From assembly GCA_903825465.1 (NCBI GenBank), contig CAIKAR010000005.1, positions 1 to 64,000 of the forward strand: a DNA stretch of 64,000 nucleotides. The letters run 5' to 3'. Within the stretch, counting starts at the first letter, position 1. The number at the start of each line of letters is the position of its first letter. The translations under genes were made by a program, and so were the position numbers. Of this stretch, positions 52,776 to 61,966 are shown one piece after another. The DNA comes from an uncultured Hyphomicrobiales bacterium. Lineage in GTDB: Bacteria; Pseudomonadota; Alphaproteobacteria; Rhizobiales; Beijerinckiaceae. The notes under the pieces were generated by a model that was given only the letters and a program-made list of their open reading frames with translations, was not told the DNA's origin and searched no databases.

Positions 52776-52791
52776 GTTCGATTTATCGAAC
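52776..52791. repeat. Inverted repeat GTTCGAT-TT-ATCGAAC between the XRE gene and metK
   Basis: Seven-base perfect arms with a TT centre, thirteen bases after the XRE stop. Its symmetry and position fit an operator for the XRE dimer controlling metK. A hairpin role is also possible, but no T-run follows. Confidence 0.55.
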
Positions 52792-52808
52792 GAAATCGGC
52801 GGAAACGC

Positions 52809-52836
52809 TTGACCTAACGAACGCGGTCTGCAATAG
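52809..52836 (+). promoter_or_regulatory. Candidate metK promoter
   Basis: TTGACC (52809-52814), 16 bases, then CAATAG (52831-52836). It lies just downstream of the inverted repeat and gives a leader of about 85 bases. The -10 is weak, so the call is tentative. I see no clear SAM-riboswitch fold in the leader. Confidence 0.4.
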
Positions 52837-52926
52837 CGCGCAAAGCGGCGAAAGAGCCGCAAGCGAGGGAAGCGTCAGGGCCCGCCGCCTCGCCGTCATT
52901 CACGAAGCCCGGCTGGAGACGCACGC

Positions 52927-54114
52927 GTGGCGCGCAAGTCTTATTTTTTCACGAGCGAATCGGTCTCCGAAGGCCATCCCGACAAGGTTAGCGACCGCGT
53001 TTCGGACGAAGTCGTCGATCTTTTCTTCCGCGAAGGCGCGAAGGCTGGCATCGACCCCTACCAAATCCGCGTCGCCTGCGAGACTCTCTGCACCACCAAC
53101 CGCGTCGTCATCGCCGGCGAAGTGCGCGGCCCGAAGATCTCCGAAGAGCAGATCATCGCGACGGCGCGGCAGGCGATCAAGGACATCGGCTACGAGCAGG
53201 ACGGCTTCCACCACGCCAACGCCAAGATCGAAGTGCTGCTGCACGCCCAGTCCGCCGACATCGCCCAGGGCGTCGACTCCTCCAGCAACAAGGACGAAGG
53301 CGCCGGCGACCAGGGCATCATGTTCGGCTACGCCTGCCGCGAGACGCCCGAGCTCATGCCGGCGCCGCTGGCCTATTCGCACAAGATCCTGCGCCTGATT
53401 TCCGAAGCCCGCCACGCCGGCAAGGAAAAAGCCCTCGGCCCGGACGCCAAGAGCCAGGTGACCATTCGCTACGAAAACGGCAAGCCGGTCGGCGCCACGC
53501 AAATCGTCGTGTCGCATCAGCATCTGATCGAGGACATGACCTCGGCGCAAATCCGCGACGCGGTCGAGCCCTACGTTCGCAAGGCGCTTCCCGCCGAGTG
53601 GATCACGACGGACACCGTCTGGCACATCAACCCGACGGGCAAGTTCTACATCGGCGGCCCCGACGGCGACACCGGCCTCACCGGCCGCAAGATCATCGTG
53701 GACACCTACGGCGGCGCGGCCCCGCACGGCGGCGGCGCCTTCTCCGGCAAAGACCCGACGAAGGTCGATCGCTCGGCCGCCTACGCCGCGCGCTACCTCG
53801 CCAAAAACGTCGTCGCGGCCGGCCTGGCCGACCGCTGCTGCATCCAGCTCGCCTACGCGATCGGCGTGGCGCAGCCGCTGTCGATCTACGCCGACCTCTA
53901 CGACACCGGCAAAGTCGACGGAGAAAAGCTCGAAAAGGTGCTGGGCGAGTTGATGAGCCTGTCGCCGCGCGGCATCCGAGAGCATCTCAACCTCAACCAC
54001 CCGATCTACGCGCGCACGTCGGCGTTCGGCCATTTCGGCCGCGAGCCCGACGCGACCGGCGGCTTCACCTGGGAGAAGACCGACCTCGCCGACAAGCTGA
54101 AGGCGGCTTTCTGA
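52927..54114 (+). CDS. metK: S-adenosylmethionine synthetase
   Basis: Makes S-adenosylmethionine from methionine and ATP. The 395-aa product starts at GTG 52927 ([31 protein letters not shown]). Signatures are [28 protein letters not shown] and the P-loop-like [23 protein letters not shown]. It follows the XRE regulator, and a terminator separates it from trmB. Confidence 0.97.
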   Translation: MARKSYFFTSESVSEGHPDKVSDRVSDEVVDLFFREGAKAGIDPYQIRVACETLCTTNRVVIAGEVRGPKISEEQIIATARQAIKDIGYEQDGFHHANAKIEVLLHAQSADIAQGVDSSSNKDEGAGDQGIMFGYACRETPELMPAPLAYSHKILRLISEARHAGKEKALGPDAKSQVTIRYENGKPVGATQIVVSHQHLIEDMTSAQIRDAVEPYVRKALPAEWITTDTVWHINPTGKFYIGGPDGDTGLTGRKIIVDTYGGAAPHGGGAFSGKDPTKVDRSAAYAARYLAKNVVAAGLADRCCIQLAYAIGVAQPLSIYADLYDTGKVDGEKLEKVLGELMSLSPRGIREHLNLNHPIYARTSAFGHFGREPDATGGFTWEKTDLADKLKAAF

Positions 54115-54142
54115 TCCGCTTCGAAATCCACTTGAACGGGAA

Positions 54143-54173
54143 AACGCATCGGCCCATTCGCCGGTGCGTTTTT
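54143..54173 (+). terminator. Rho-independent terminator after metK
   Basis: AACGCATCGGC pairs with GCCGGTGCGTT (one G-U pair) around a six-base loop, then TTTTTC. It lies 28 bases past metK and only 14 bases before trmB, so trmB would need read-through or its own start of transcription. Confidence 0.85.
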
Positions 54174-54186
54174 CATTGAGGCGAAT

Positions 54187-54894
54187 GTGCCGCGTCGAAG
54201 CAACCCCGAGAGCGCGAGGCCGGCGCACCGCCAGTTGCACGGGCGGGCGCATGGCAAGAAGCTGCGCGCCTATCACGCCGGCCTTGTCGAAACGCTGTTG
54301 CCGCGCCTGGCGCTGCCGGGCGGCCACGAGCCGCTTGATCCCGCCGCGCTGTTCGATTTTCCCATCCGCGCGCTTGTCGTCGAAATCGGCTTTGGCGGCG
54401 GCGAACACCTCGCCGACGAGGCGAACGCGCGCGCCGACACCGGCTTCATCGGCTGCGAGCCCTTCGTCAACGGCGTCGCCAAGCTGCTGGCCCGCGTGGA
54501 GGAGGAAGAACTGCGCAACGTCCGCGTTCACGACCGCAACGCGCTCGACATTTTGCCGCGGCTGCCGCGCGGATGCGTCGATCGGATCGACCTTCTGTAT
54601 CCGGACCCCTGGCCGAAAGCGCGGCATCGCAAACGCCGCTTCGTCTCGATGCAGGCGCTGGCCGAAATGGCCGGCGTGTTGCGCCCCGGCGGCGAACTGC
54701 GCTTCGCCACCGACATCGACGATTACGCCGCGTGGACGCTGTCGCGCGCGCAAGCCTCGCCCTTCTTCGAATGGCGCGCGGAAAGCGCCGCCGACTGGAT
54801 GGTTCCCTGGGCGGGCTGGAAACCGACGCGTTTCGAAGAGCGCGCGCGGCGCGAGGGCCGAAGCAGCGCGTATCTGACCTTCGTCCGCGTTTAG
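54187..54894 (+). CDS. trmB: tRNA (guanine-N7-)-methyltransferase
   Basis: Methylates G46 of tRNA. The 235-aa product starts at GTG 54187. Family motifs are LVVEIGFGGGEHLADEA (AdoMet site), TGFIGCEPFVNGVAKLL, DLLYPDPWPKARHRKRRFVS and the C-terminal TRFEERARREGR. Its stop overlaps that of the convergent amidohydrolase by three bases. The metK terminator lies in the 72-base gap upstream. Confidence 0.93.
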   Translation: MPRRSNPESARPAHRQLHGRAHGKKLRAYHAGLVETLLPRLALPGGHEPLDPAALFDFPIRALVVEIGFGGGEHLADEANARADTGFIGCEPFVNGVAKLLARVEEEELRNVRVHDRNALDILPRLPRGCVDRIDLLYPDPWPKARHRKRRFVSMQALAEMAGVLRPGGELRFATDIDDYAAWTLSRAQASPFFEWRAESAADWMVPWAGWKPTRFEERARREGRSSAYLTFVRV

Positions 54895-55931
54895 CGCAAC
54901 CGCGCGTAGGTCGCGAGCGCGTTGCCGCTTTCGATCTTTTCCCGCAGATGTTCGGGAAGCCCGGCGGGATAGACCGCGTCGCCGTCGAATTGCCAATGCG
55001 GATAGTCGCTGGCGAACAGGAACATGTCGTCGCTCTCGAAATGTTCGACGATTTTCGCGACGCCGCCCGCGTCCGGCGGCGCGTCAAAGGGCTGGATCGT
55101 CAGCCGCACGTGCTCGCGCACGATCTCGAACGGCGGGCGGTCGACCCAGGGCGCCTCGCGGCGCATCGCGCGCCAGAACTTGTCGACGCGCCAGACGAAG
55201 CCCGGCAGCCAGGTGACGCCGGATTCCATCATCACCACCTTGAGGCCGGGGAACTTCTGAAACACGCCCTCCAGCACGAGACTGGCCAGTTGCGACTGAA
55301 AGCCCTGCGACTGCGCGGCGTAGTCCTCGACAAGCCACGACGGCCAGCCGAGCGACGTGACGGGGTGGCGGTAGGAGGAGCCCGCGTGGACGCCAAGCGG
55401 CAATCCGTGGCGCTCCAGCGCCGCGTAGATCGGCCAGAACTGGCGGCGCCCGAGCGGCGCGTCGCCCATGCAGGGAACCACGGCCTGCACGAAACGGCGG
55501 TCGCCGGCGCGGGCTTCGATCTCATCCACGGCGCGCTCGATGTTTTGCAGCGGCAACACGATGGAGCCGCGCAGCCGCGCGTCCTTGTCGAGCCATTCGC
55601 GCGCCACGAATTCGTTGAGCGCGGAGGTCATCGCGACCGCCATGTCCTCGTTGTGGATCAACTGAACGCCGAACAGCGGATTGAGAATCGCGATGTCGAT
55701 GTTCCAGCGGTCGAGCGCTTCGCCCGCCATGTCGGCCGCGCTCAGCGCCGCCCGCCCGCCGGCCTTGCGCCAATCGGGCCGCGCGGTGAGCGGCGCGCCG
55801 GGAGGATAGCCGACGGTGTCGAGGTAAAGCACCTCGCGGTCCACGATCTCGTCGCGCCAATGCGGCGCGAGATAGGGAAGCAGCGAACGGCTGTCGGCGA
55901 CCGTCGGATGAATGTCGCAGTCGATGCGCAA
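54891..55931 (-). CDS. Amidohydrolase-2 family protein
   Basis: Metal-dependent hydrolase or decarboxylase of the amidohydrolase_2 (ACMSD/gamma-resorcylate decarboxylase-like) family. The 346-aa product opens RIDCDIHPTVAD, whose His8 is a metal ligand (DxHP form), has LPLGVHAGSSYRHP and LKVVMMESGVTWLPGFVWRVD, and ends with the active-site Asp loop LFASDYPHWQFDG. Decarboxylases and hydrolases of this family cannot be separated by sequence. Divergent from the enolase-permease operon, about 150 bases away, it may act on the same pathway. Confidence 0.82.
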   Translation of the reverse strand: MRIDCDIHPTVADSRSLLPYLAPHWRDEIVDREVLYLDTVGYPPGAPLTARPDWRKAGGRAALSAADMAGEALDRWNIDIAILNPLFGVQLIHNEDMAVAMTSALNEFVAREWLDKDARLRGSIVLPLQNIERAVDEIEARAGDRRFVQAVVPCMGDAPLGRRQFWPIYAALERHGLPLGVHAGSSYRHPVTSLGWPSWLVEDYAAQSQGFQSQLASLVLEGVFQKFPGLKVVMMESGVTWLPGFVWRVDKFWRAMRREAPWVDRPPFEIVREHVRLTIQPFDAPPDAGGVAKIVEHFESDDMFLFASDYPHWQFDGDAVYPAGLPEHLREKIESGNALATYARLR

Positions 55932-56077
55932 GGCGTCCTCCCGCGCGCCGGGCGGCGCTCAAGGCGATGTTCGCATGGTTCGCGGGAGGGCGACAAGCGG
56001 GCGCGACACCCCCTTGACCCCCGCGCGCGCAGCGGGAACAAAGGCTCGCGCCCGCGCCAGCCACACCGGAGGATTTC

Positions 56078-57154
56078 GTGAAGATCGTCGCGTTCGACAC
56101 CCAGGTCAGCGTCATGCGCAAGGACGATCCCACGTGGAAGTTCGCGCTCGGCGCGAGCCCCATCATCGAGGGGCACATTCTGCGGATCGCGACGGACGAC
56201 GGGCTCGAAGGCTTCGGCTACGCTTCGACGACGGCGCACATGGGCTCCCTCACGGGCGCTCTGGACGCCGAGCTCGAGCACCTGAAAAGCTCCGTGCTTG
56301 GCCGCGACGCCGACGAAATCGAATCCATCCTGACCGGCCTCGACCGCGCCATGCGCGGCGCCCCGCAGGCCAAGGCCGCCATCGATTGCGCGCTGCACGA
56401 GCTCAAGGCGAAGCGGCTGGGGATTCCGTTGTGCGGACTGTTCGGCGGCAAGGTGCGCGACCGCGTGCCGATCCTGCGCATCCTCGCCATCAAGACGCCC
56501 GCTGAAATGGCGGCGCAGGCGCGCAAGCTCGTCGACGCCGGCTACGCCTATTTGAAAATCAAGGTGCATGGCGACGTGGCGGAGGACGTCGCGCGCGTCG
56601 CCGCCATCCGCGCCGAAGTCGGAGAGGGCGTCCACCTCACCATCGACGCCAACCAGTCTTACACGCCGAAGGACGCGATCACGGCGTTGAACGCGATGGC
56701 GAAACACGTCATCGACCTCGCCGAACAGCCGGTGCCGGTGGAGGATTTCGCCGGCCTCGCGCTGGTGACGCGCAACGTGCCCATCGTGATCGAGGCCGAC
56801 GAGGCCGCGGGTTCCATTCACGAAATTTACCGCCTCGTGACGGAGCGCGCGGTCGACGCGGTGAGCCTTAAAATTCCCAAGCTCGGCGGCCTGCGCAACA
56901 CGCTCGCGGCGGCGCGCGTCTGCGAGGCGGGTGAAATCAAATACCGCATGGGCGCCGCGGTCGGCAGCCGCTTGCTCGCCGCGCACGGGCTGCACATGGC
57001 CTGCGCCCTGCCGCGCGTGGACTACGCCTGCGAGCTCGGCGAGTTCGCGCGATTGATGGACGACCCGTTCGAGGGCCTCGAAGTCAAGAATGGCTTTCTC
57101 GAATTGCCCGCCGGCGCTGGCTCGGGCGTTCGCCCAATAGGCGCCAAGGCGTGA
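56078..57154 (+). CDS. Enolase-superfamily enzyme (second copy), MLE-like
   Basis: The 358-aa product has the capping domain, then LKIKVHG (Lys160, Lys162), TIDANQSY (Asp190, Asn192), LAEQPVP (Glu216), VIEADEAAG (Asp241) and AVSLKIPKLGG (Lys265), the complete MLE-group set. Substrate unknown: muconate, dipeptide, or another carboxylate. It starts at GTG 56078, with GGAGG nine bases upstream. Its stop overlaps the permease start (GTGA). It is much diverged from the copy at 20891 and is not a recent duplicate. Confidence 0.85.
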   Translation: MKIVAFDTQVSVMRKDDPTWKFALGASPIIEGHILRIATDDGLEGFGYASTTAHMGSLTGALDAELEHLKSSVLGRDADEIESILTGLDRAMRGAPQAKAAIDCALHELKAKRLGIPLCGLFGGKVRDRVPILRILAIKTPAEMAAQARKLVDAGYAYLKIKVHGDVAEDVARVAAIRAEVGEGVHLTIDANQSYTPKDAITALNAMAKHVIDLAEQPVPVEDFAGLALVTRNVPIVIEADEAAGSIHEIYRLVTERAVDAVSLKIPKLGGLRNTLAAARVCEAGEIKYRMGAAVGSRLLAAHGLHMACALPRVDYACELGEFARLMDDPFEGLEVKNGFLELPAGAGSGVRPIGAKA

Positions 57155-58875
57155 GCGTTTCATCTCTCGCGAACGACGGCGGCGGCGCGCGCGTGTTGGG
57201 CCGCGCGGCTTTTCCCTCGCCCGTTGTCCTGGTTTTGCTGCTGATCCTGCTCCTCCTCGTCGTTCCGCCGGTTGTGTTCCTGGTCAACGTCAGTTTGCAC
57301 GAGACCGCGGCCGACGGCGGCCTTGGCGCCTTCACCACGCGCTTTTATTCGCAAATCCTCTCGGAGCGGCGGTTCGGCGAGAGCCTGCTTAACACGCTGA
57401 TTTACGCGCTGGGCTCGGGCGCGGTCGGCATCGCCATCGGCACGGTCCAGGCGCTGATCGTCGAACGCACCAACGCGCCGGGGCGGCGCTTCGCCTTTTA
57501 TGGCGCGATCATGTCGCTCGGCGTGCCGCATGTGCTTTACGTCGTCGCGTGGCTGTTGTTGCTCGGGCGGTCCGGCCCCTTCAACGACTTCATCGCCGCG
57601 CTCGGCGGCGGCGGCGTCGATGTTTATTCGATGTGGGGCATGATCCTGATCGAGGGCGTCGGCTTCGCGCCATTGACGTTTCTGATGATGTCGGCGGCGC
57701 TCGGCGCGACGGATCCCTCGTTCGAGGAATCCTCGCTCATGTCGGGCGCGGGGCCGTTGCGCACGTTTTCCCGCGTCACCTTGCGCATGGGCATGCCGGC
57801 GTTCCTCGCGCTGCTGCTGCTGGTTTTGATCAAGGCGTTCGAAAGCTTCGAAGTGCCGGCGCTCGTGGGCCTCGCCGGCAACGTCGATGTGCTGACCACG
57901 ACGATATGGCAATCCGCCCACGCGACCGGCACGCCCAACTACGGCGAGGCCGGCGCCTACTCGGTGTGCCTTGTGTTGATCGCCATGGGGCTGCTGGCGC
58001 CGCAATCGCGGCTGGCGCGCGACGCGCACCGCTATCAAAGCGTCACCGGCAAGGGGTTTCGCCCGCGCGTCGTCGATCTCGGCCCGTGGCGGAATTTCGC
58101 CGCCGCCGTGTTGTTCGCGCTGTTCCTGCTGGTGACGATATTGCCGGTGGCGATGCTTGTGTTCGCGTCTCTGCAGCCCTTCTACGAAGGCGTCACGCTC
58201 GACAGTTTTTCGCGGCTCACCCTCGACAACTACGCGGTGCTGCTCGAACCCGGCTCGTTCCGCGACTCCATCCTCAACACGATGATCCTCGGCGTTTCGA
58301 CCGCGACGTTCGTCGTGCCCTTCACCGCGCTTTGCGCCTGGCTCGCGGCGCGGCGCGCGCGCGGCGCGTGGATGCTCGACCAGCTCGCCAGCGCGCCGCT
58401 GGTGTTTCCCGCGCTCATCCTCAGCGTCGCGTTTCTCGACGTTTTCGTGAATTCGCCGCTGCCGCTGTACGGCACGCTGCTGTCGATCGTCATCGCCTCG
58501 TCGGTGCGCTTTCTGCCCTACGGCATGCGCTACGCCTACGCCGGCGCGCTGCAAATCCATCCCGATCTCGAAGACGCCGCGGGTCTCGCCGGCGCGGGGC
58601 GCGCGCGCGTGTTTGTCCGCGTGTTGCTGCCCTTGTTGTCCGCGTCGCTCATCGGCTCGTGGCTGCTGGTGTTCCTTCTGTCCGTTCAGACGGTGTCGCT
58701 GCCGCTGATGCTGTCGGGCCCCGGCTCCGAGGTCATGGCCGTCACCCTGTTCGAACTCTGGCAGAACGGACAGGCGACCGAGCTCGCCGCCATGGGGGTG
58801 GTGTGGATCGCGATCATGACGACGGTCAGCGTCGTCTTCCACATGACCGTGAAAAAGCGGATCGTCGAGGCGTGA
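57151..58875 (+). CDS. ABC transporter permease, iron(III)/AfuB-type fused double permease
   Basis: Inner-membrane ABC permease with about 12 hydrophobic spans. The 574-aa product is a fusion of two binding-protein-dependent permease modules, each with an EAA loop: EESSLMSGAGPLRTFSRVTLRMGMPAF and EDAAGLAGAGRARVFVRVLLPLLSAS. Such fused proteins carry iron(III), thiamine or 2-aminoethylphosphonate. No ATPase or binding-protein gene is adjacent, though orphan binding proteins occur elsewhere in the window. It is coupled to the enolase upstream and the barrel protein downstream by GTGA overlaps. Ligand likely relates to the enolase substrate, not iron, but this is inference. Confidence 0.85.
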   Translation: MSVSSLANDGGGARVLGRAAFPSPVVLVLLLILLLLVVPPVVFLVNVSLHETAADGGLGAFTTRFYSQILSERRFGESLLNTLIYALGSGAVGIAIGTVQALIVERTNAPGRRFAFYGAIMSLGVPHVLYVVAWLLLLGRSGPFNDFIAALGGGGVDVYSMWGMILIEGVGFAPLTFLMMSAALGATDPSFEESSLMSGAGPLRTFSRVTLRMGMPAFLALLLLVLIKAFESFEVPALVGLAGNVDVLTTTIWQSAHATGTPNYGEAGAYSVCLVLIAMGLLAPQSRLARDAHRYQSVTGKGFRPRVVDLGPWRNFAAAVLFALFLLVTILPVAMLVFASLQPFYEGVTLDSFSRLTLDNYAVLLEPGSFRDSILNTMILGVSTATFVVPFTALCAWLAARRARGAWMLDQLASAPLVFPALILSVAFLDVFVNSPLPLYGTLLSIVIASSVRFLPYGMRYAYAGALQIHPDLEDAAGLAGAGRARVFVRVLLPLLSASLIGSWLLVFLLSVQTVSLPLMLSGPGSEVMAVTLFELWQNGQATELAAMGVVWIAIMTTVSVVFHMTVKKRIVEA

Positions 58876-59663
58876 AGCGCGCCATCGGCCGCCACGTTTT
58901 CGTCGTCGATTTGCGGGCGACGATGGGCGACGACAGCCTCGACGCCTTCGCGGCGAAATGCGCGCGCGCGCGGTTCAACTCGGTCTGGGTCCGCGTAGGC
59001 CGCGGCGCCGCGCTCGACAGGAATTTCTCGATCCCCGGAGCCGCCGACATCGCGAAGGCGTTCCGCGCGGCGGGCGTGGAACTGTGGGGCTGGCACGTGC
59101 CGTTTTGCGCGCGCGCGGCGGCGGCGCGGACCGAATCCGACAACGTCTGGAACTGGGCTTTCGAGTTTGGCCTCGACGGAATCGTCGTCGACGCCGAGGC
59201 GACGCCCGAGAACCCGCGCTTTCAGGGCGGCGCGGCGCAGGCGCGCGCCTACATGCAGCCGCTGTCGGCCGCGTTGGCGAGCGCCGGCAAAGGCCTGGCG
59301 TTGTCGAGCCACGACCAGCCGCCGCTGCATTCCGACCTGCCTTTCGACGAGTTTTCGCGCTGGGTCTTCGATGTCTGCCCGCAGGTCTATCACCGCGGCC
59401 ACGATGTCGAGACGCGTCTGGCCCGCTCCATCGCCGGCTTCGCGCCGCTGGAAACCGGACGCGATTTCGCCGACCGCTACAAGCCCACGGGCAACATCTC
59501 CACGCGGGGCGATGTCAGGGTCGGCGACGCGAAGGAATGCCTCGCCGCGGCCGGCCAGTTCATCGGCCTCGCCAAGGCGAACGGCTTCGCCGGCTATGGT
59601 TTCTGGTGCCTCGACGACGCGCCAGGCGCGATCTGGGACTTTTTGGCGAAGACGCCGGCGTGA
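58872..59663 (+). CDS. Conserved hypothetical protein, glycoside-hydrolase-like barrel
   Basis: I do not recognise a named family. The 263-aa product starts at GTG 58872, overlapping the permease stop. Alternating strands and helices (VVDLRATMG, FNSVWVRVGRG, VELWGWHVPF, GIVVDAEATPENPRF, YGFWCLDDAP) suggest a TIM barrel; VDAEA (106-110) resembles the Asp-x-Glu of GH25-like barrels. No signal peptide is seen. The tight coupling suggests it acts on the transported compound in the cytoplasm. Confidence 0.65.
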   Translation: MKRAIGRHVFVVDLRATMGDDSLDAFAAKCARARFNSVWVRVGRGAALDRNFSIPGAADIAKAFRAAGVELWGWHVPFCARAAAARTESDNVWNWAFEFGLDGIVVDAEATPENPRFQGGAAQARAYMQPLSAALASAGKGLALSSHDQPPLHSDLPFDEFSRWVFDVCPQVYHRGHDVETRLARSIAGFAPLETGRDFADRYKPTGNISTRGDVRVGDAKECLAAAGQFIGLAKANGFAGYGFWCLDDAPGAIWDFLAKTPA

Positions 59664-59676
59664 GGCGCCGCCGCGC

Positions 59677-60786
59677 TCACCGCTTGCGCTTCTCCCGCAG
59701 ACCCGCGCGCTCCATGCGCGGAATGAGCTCGTCCCTGACGCCGGGCATGTCGCGCACATAGTTGATCATGCCGCAGGCCAGCCCGTTGATGCCGATCGAA
59801 TCGAGCTTCTTGAACGTCTCCACCGCGTCGTCGTACGAGCCGACGATGGGATAGCCCGCGCCGCTGATCAGCCGCGCCTTGATGTCCTGCTCGTCGCGCA
59901 TCCACGAGCCCGGGCGCTTGCCGCGGTAATTGGCGGCGTATTCGGCGGCCTCCCAATCCCCTTGTTCATAGACGATGTAGTGGTGGTAGTCCTTCGCCTC
60001 CTTTGTGGTGGCGCGCGCCATCAGATGCGCGCTGGCGAAGGCCTCGCGCGTCTGCCCCTCGGGCGTGAAAGCGCGGAAGGCCGCGACCTTGTCGGAAATT
60101 CCATCGAGTTGCGGAATCGCCGTGAACAGGCAATCGACGTTGCCCGCGGCGAATTCGCGGCCCTTCGCCGAATTGCCGGCGCTGACGAGGATGGGCCTGC
60201 CGCCGCCCCAGGGCTTGGGTTTCCCGAGCACGCCCTTGAGGTCGTAGTATTTGCCCTTGTGGTCGAAGGGCTCGGTCTCGCTCCAGATGCGCTTGACGAT
60301 CTGGATCCACTCTTCCGCGTAGCCATAGCGGTCGTCGTGGTCCTGCAGCGTCACGCCGAACATGCCGAACTCGGTCGGGTTCCAACCCGAGACGATGTTC
60401 AGGCCGAAACGGCCCTGCCCTATGTGGTCGGCGGTGATCATCTGCTTGGCGGCGAAGACCGGATTGATGAAGGCGACATGCACCGTGCCGAACGCGCGTA
60501 TGCTCTTGGTCCGCGCCAAAAGGCCCGACGCCCAGGTGATGGTTTCGAACGTCGTGCCCTGCGTGTCCGTCTCTCCGCGGTAGCCGTGCCAGCGGCCGAT
60601 GGGCAGCAGGAATTCGAGGCCCGCCTCGTCGGCGAGTTCGGCCGCCTTGACGTTGTTTTCCCACGAGGCGTCCCAGCGCTCGGGCGCCTTGGTCAGGCTG
60701 AGTCCGCCCGAGCAATTCATGCCGAACAGGCCGAGCTTGAACCTGTTGGCGCCGAAGTCGCGGGTCTGTGGCTTGTCGGTCGGCAT
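59677..60786 (-). CDS. Luciferase-like (LLM-class) flavin-dependent monooxygenase
   Basis: FMNH2-dependent monooxygenase of the SsuD/RutA/DszA-type barrel family. The 369-aa product starts at ATG 60786 and has GMNCSGGLSLTKAPERWDASW, FLLPIGRWHGYRGETDTQGTTFETITWASGLLA, VHVAFINPVFAAKQMITADHIGQGRFGLNIVSGWNPTEFGMFG and AGNSAKGREFAAGNVDCLF. The match to pyrimidine-oxygenase RutA-like and related enzymes is in this central block; substrate unknown. It follows pdxA-like with 66 bases between on the same strand, and is convergent with the barrel protein gene. A flavin reductase is not adjacent. Confidence 0.86.
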   Translation of the reverse strand: MPTDKPQTRDFGANRFKLGLFGMNCSGGLSLTKAPERWDASWENNVKAAELADEAGLEFLLPIGRWHGYRGETDTQGTTFETITWASGLLARTKSIRAFGTVHVAFINPVFAAKQMITADHIGQGRFGLNIVSGWNPTEFGMFGVTLQDHDDRYGYAEEWIQIVKRIWSETEPFDHKGKYYDLKGVLGKPKPWGGGRPILVSAGNSAKGREFAAGNVDCLFTAIPQLDGISDKVAAFRAFTPEGQTREAFASAHLMARATTKEAKDYHHYIVYEQGDWEAAEYAANYRGKRPGSWMRDEQDIKARLISGAGYPIVGSYDDAVETFKKLDSIGINGLACGMINYVRDMPGVRDELIPRMERAGLREKRKR

Positions 60787-60852
60787 GGTTTCCTTTCGGC
60801 GCGGCGCGAAGCCGGTGGCGCGGACTATTCCGCGATCCGGCGGTTGCTTCAA

Positions 60853-61830
60853 TTAGACGGATTGCCGCGCGCCGGCCAGCAGCGCCAGCGTTCTGAGCAC
60901 GGCTTCCGGATCGGCGGTCATGCGCCCCGCGATGTCGTGCGCGCTGCCATGGCCGACGGTGGAAAACAGCACGCCCGCGCCAATCGAAAGCGCCGACGCC
61001 GCGCGCCCGGCGAGCAGTTTGACGGGAATATGGCCCTGGTCGTGGTACATGGCGACAAAAGCGTCGAAGTCTTTTTCGCCGATCAGCAAATCGGCGCCGA
61101 CGGGACCAGCGACATCGATCCCCTTCGCGCGCAACAACGCGGCGGCGGGAACGGTGACGCGGAAATCGTCGTCGCCGAACAACCCGCCTTCGCCGGCGTG
61201 CGGATTGATTCCGAACAGGCCGACGCGCGGTTTTTCCACGCCGAGCCGACGCAGGGCCTCCACCGCGGCGACAGCGGCGGCTTCCACAAGTTCCGGCGTC
61301 AGCCGCGCCAACGCGCCGCTCAACTGCTCGTGCAGCGTCGCGTGAACGACGCGCAAGCCGCCGCCGACGAACATCATGAACACCCTGCCCTCGGGCAGGC
61401 CGAGAATTTCCGCGACGAGTTCGGGATAGCCCGTGAAGCGTATGCCAGCCGCGTTCACCGCTGTCTCGTTGTGGGGACAGGCGACAACCGCGGCGACGTG
61501 TCCCGCGGTGGCGAGGCCGATCGCCGCCTTCACATAGGCCACCGTCGCAACGCCCGCTTCCGGCGCGACGCGGCCCGGCGCGAAGTCGGATTCACGAAGA
61601 GCCTCGACATTGAACACATCGATCACCCCCTCGACCGCCGGCGCGGCGCCGTCGGCCTCGCGCAGGCGGTGGCCGGGCGCGAGTTTTTCCGCGTAGCGCG
61701 CGACGACGTGCCAATCCCCCACGAGAAGCGGCGGCGCGACACCTGGAGCGATCGCCGCCTTGACGGCGATTTCCGGACCGATTCCGTTGGGGTCGCCGAT
61801 GGCGAGCGCGATGCGGCGCGACGCGGGCAT
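60853..61830 (-). CDS. PdxA-family 4-hydroxythreonine-4-phosphate dehydrogenase homologue
   Basis: Metal- and NAD-dependent beta-decarboxylating dehydrogenase family. The 325-aa product has IGDPNGIGPEIAVKAA (12-27), VVHATLHEQLSG, AMYHDQGHIPVKLL and TVGHGSAHDIAG, which hold the conserved metal and substrate residues. True PdxA makes pyridoxal phosphate; PdxA2 and relatives act on four-carbon acid sugar phosphates. The catabolic neighbours, and a monooxygenase directly downstream, favour the second, but the true vitamin-B6 enzyme cannot be excluded since no other pdxA is visible. Confidence 0.82.
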   Translation of the reverse strand: MPASRRIALAIGDPNGIGPEIAVKAAIAPGVAPPLLVGDWHVVARYAEKLAPGHRLREADGAAPAVEGVIDVFNVEALRESDFAPGRVAPEAGVATVAYVKAAIGLATAGHVAAVVACPHNETAVNAAGIRFTGYPELVAEILGLPEGRVFMMFVGGGLRVVHATLHEQLSGALARLTPELVEAAAVAAVEALRRLGVEKPRVGLFGINPHAGEGGLFGDDDFRVTVPAAALLRAKGIDVAGPVGADLLIGEKDFDAFVAMYHDQGHIPVKLLAGRAASALSIGAGVLFSTVGHGSAHDIAGRMTADPEAVLRTLALLAGARQSV

Positions 61831-61966
61831 TTTCGACGGTCCCTCATCAAGCCCGGCGTCCCGCCGCGAGGCCGCGCGAACATGCCGGGTTTTAGACCAT
61901 GCCGTGTTTTAGACGTGGCGGCAATGTTGGTTTAGAAGCGCGGCTGCTCCCCGCGCCGAGGCCGCC

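Noticed and set aside
52837-52926. SAM riboswitch upstream of metK
   Set aside because: I looked for a pseudoknot-like or long-helix fold in the leader but found no recognisable SAM-II, SAM-V or SAM/SAH pattern by eye; a covariance search would decide.
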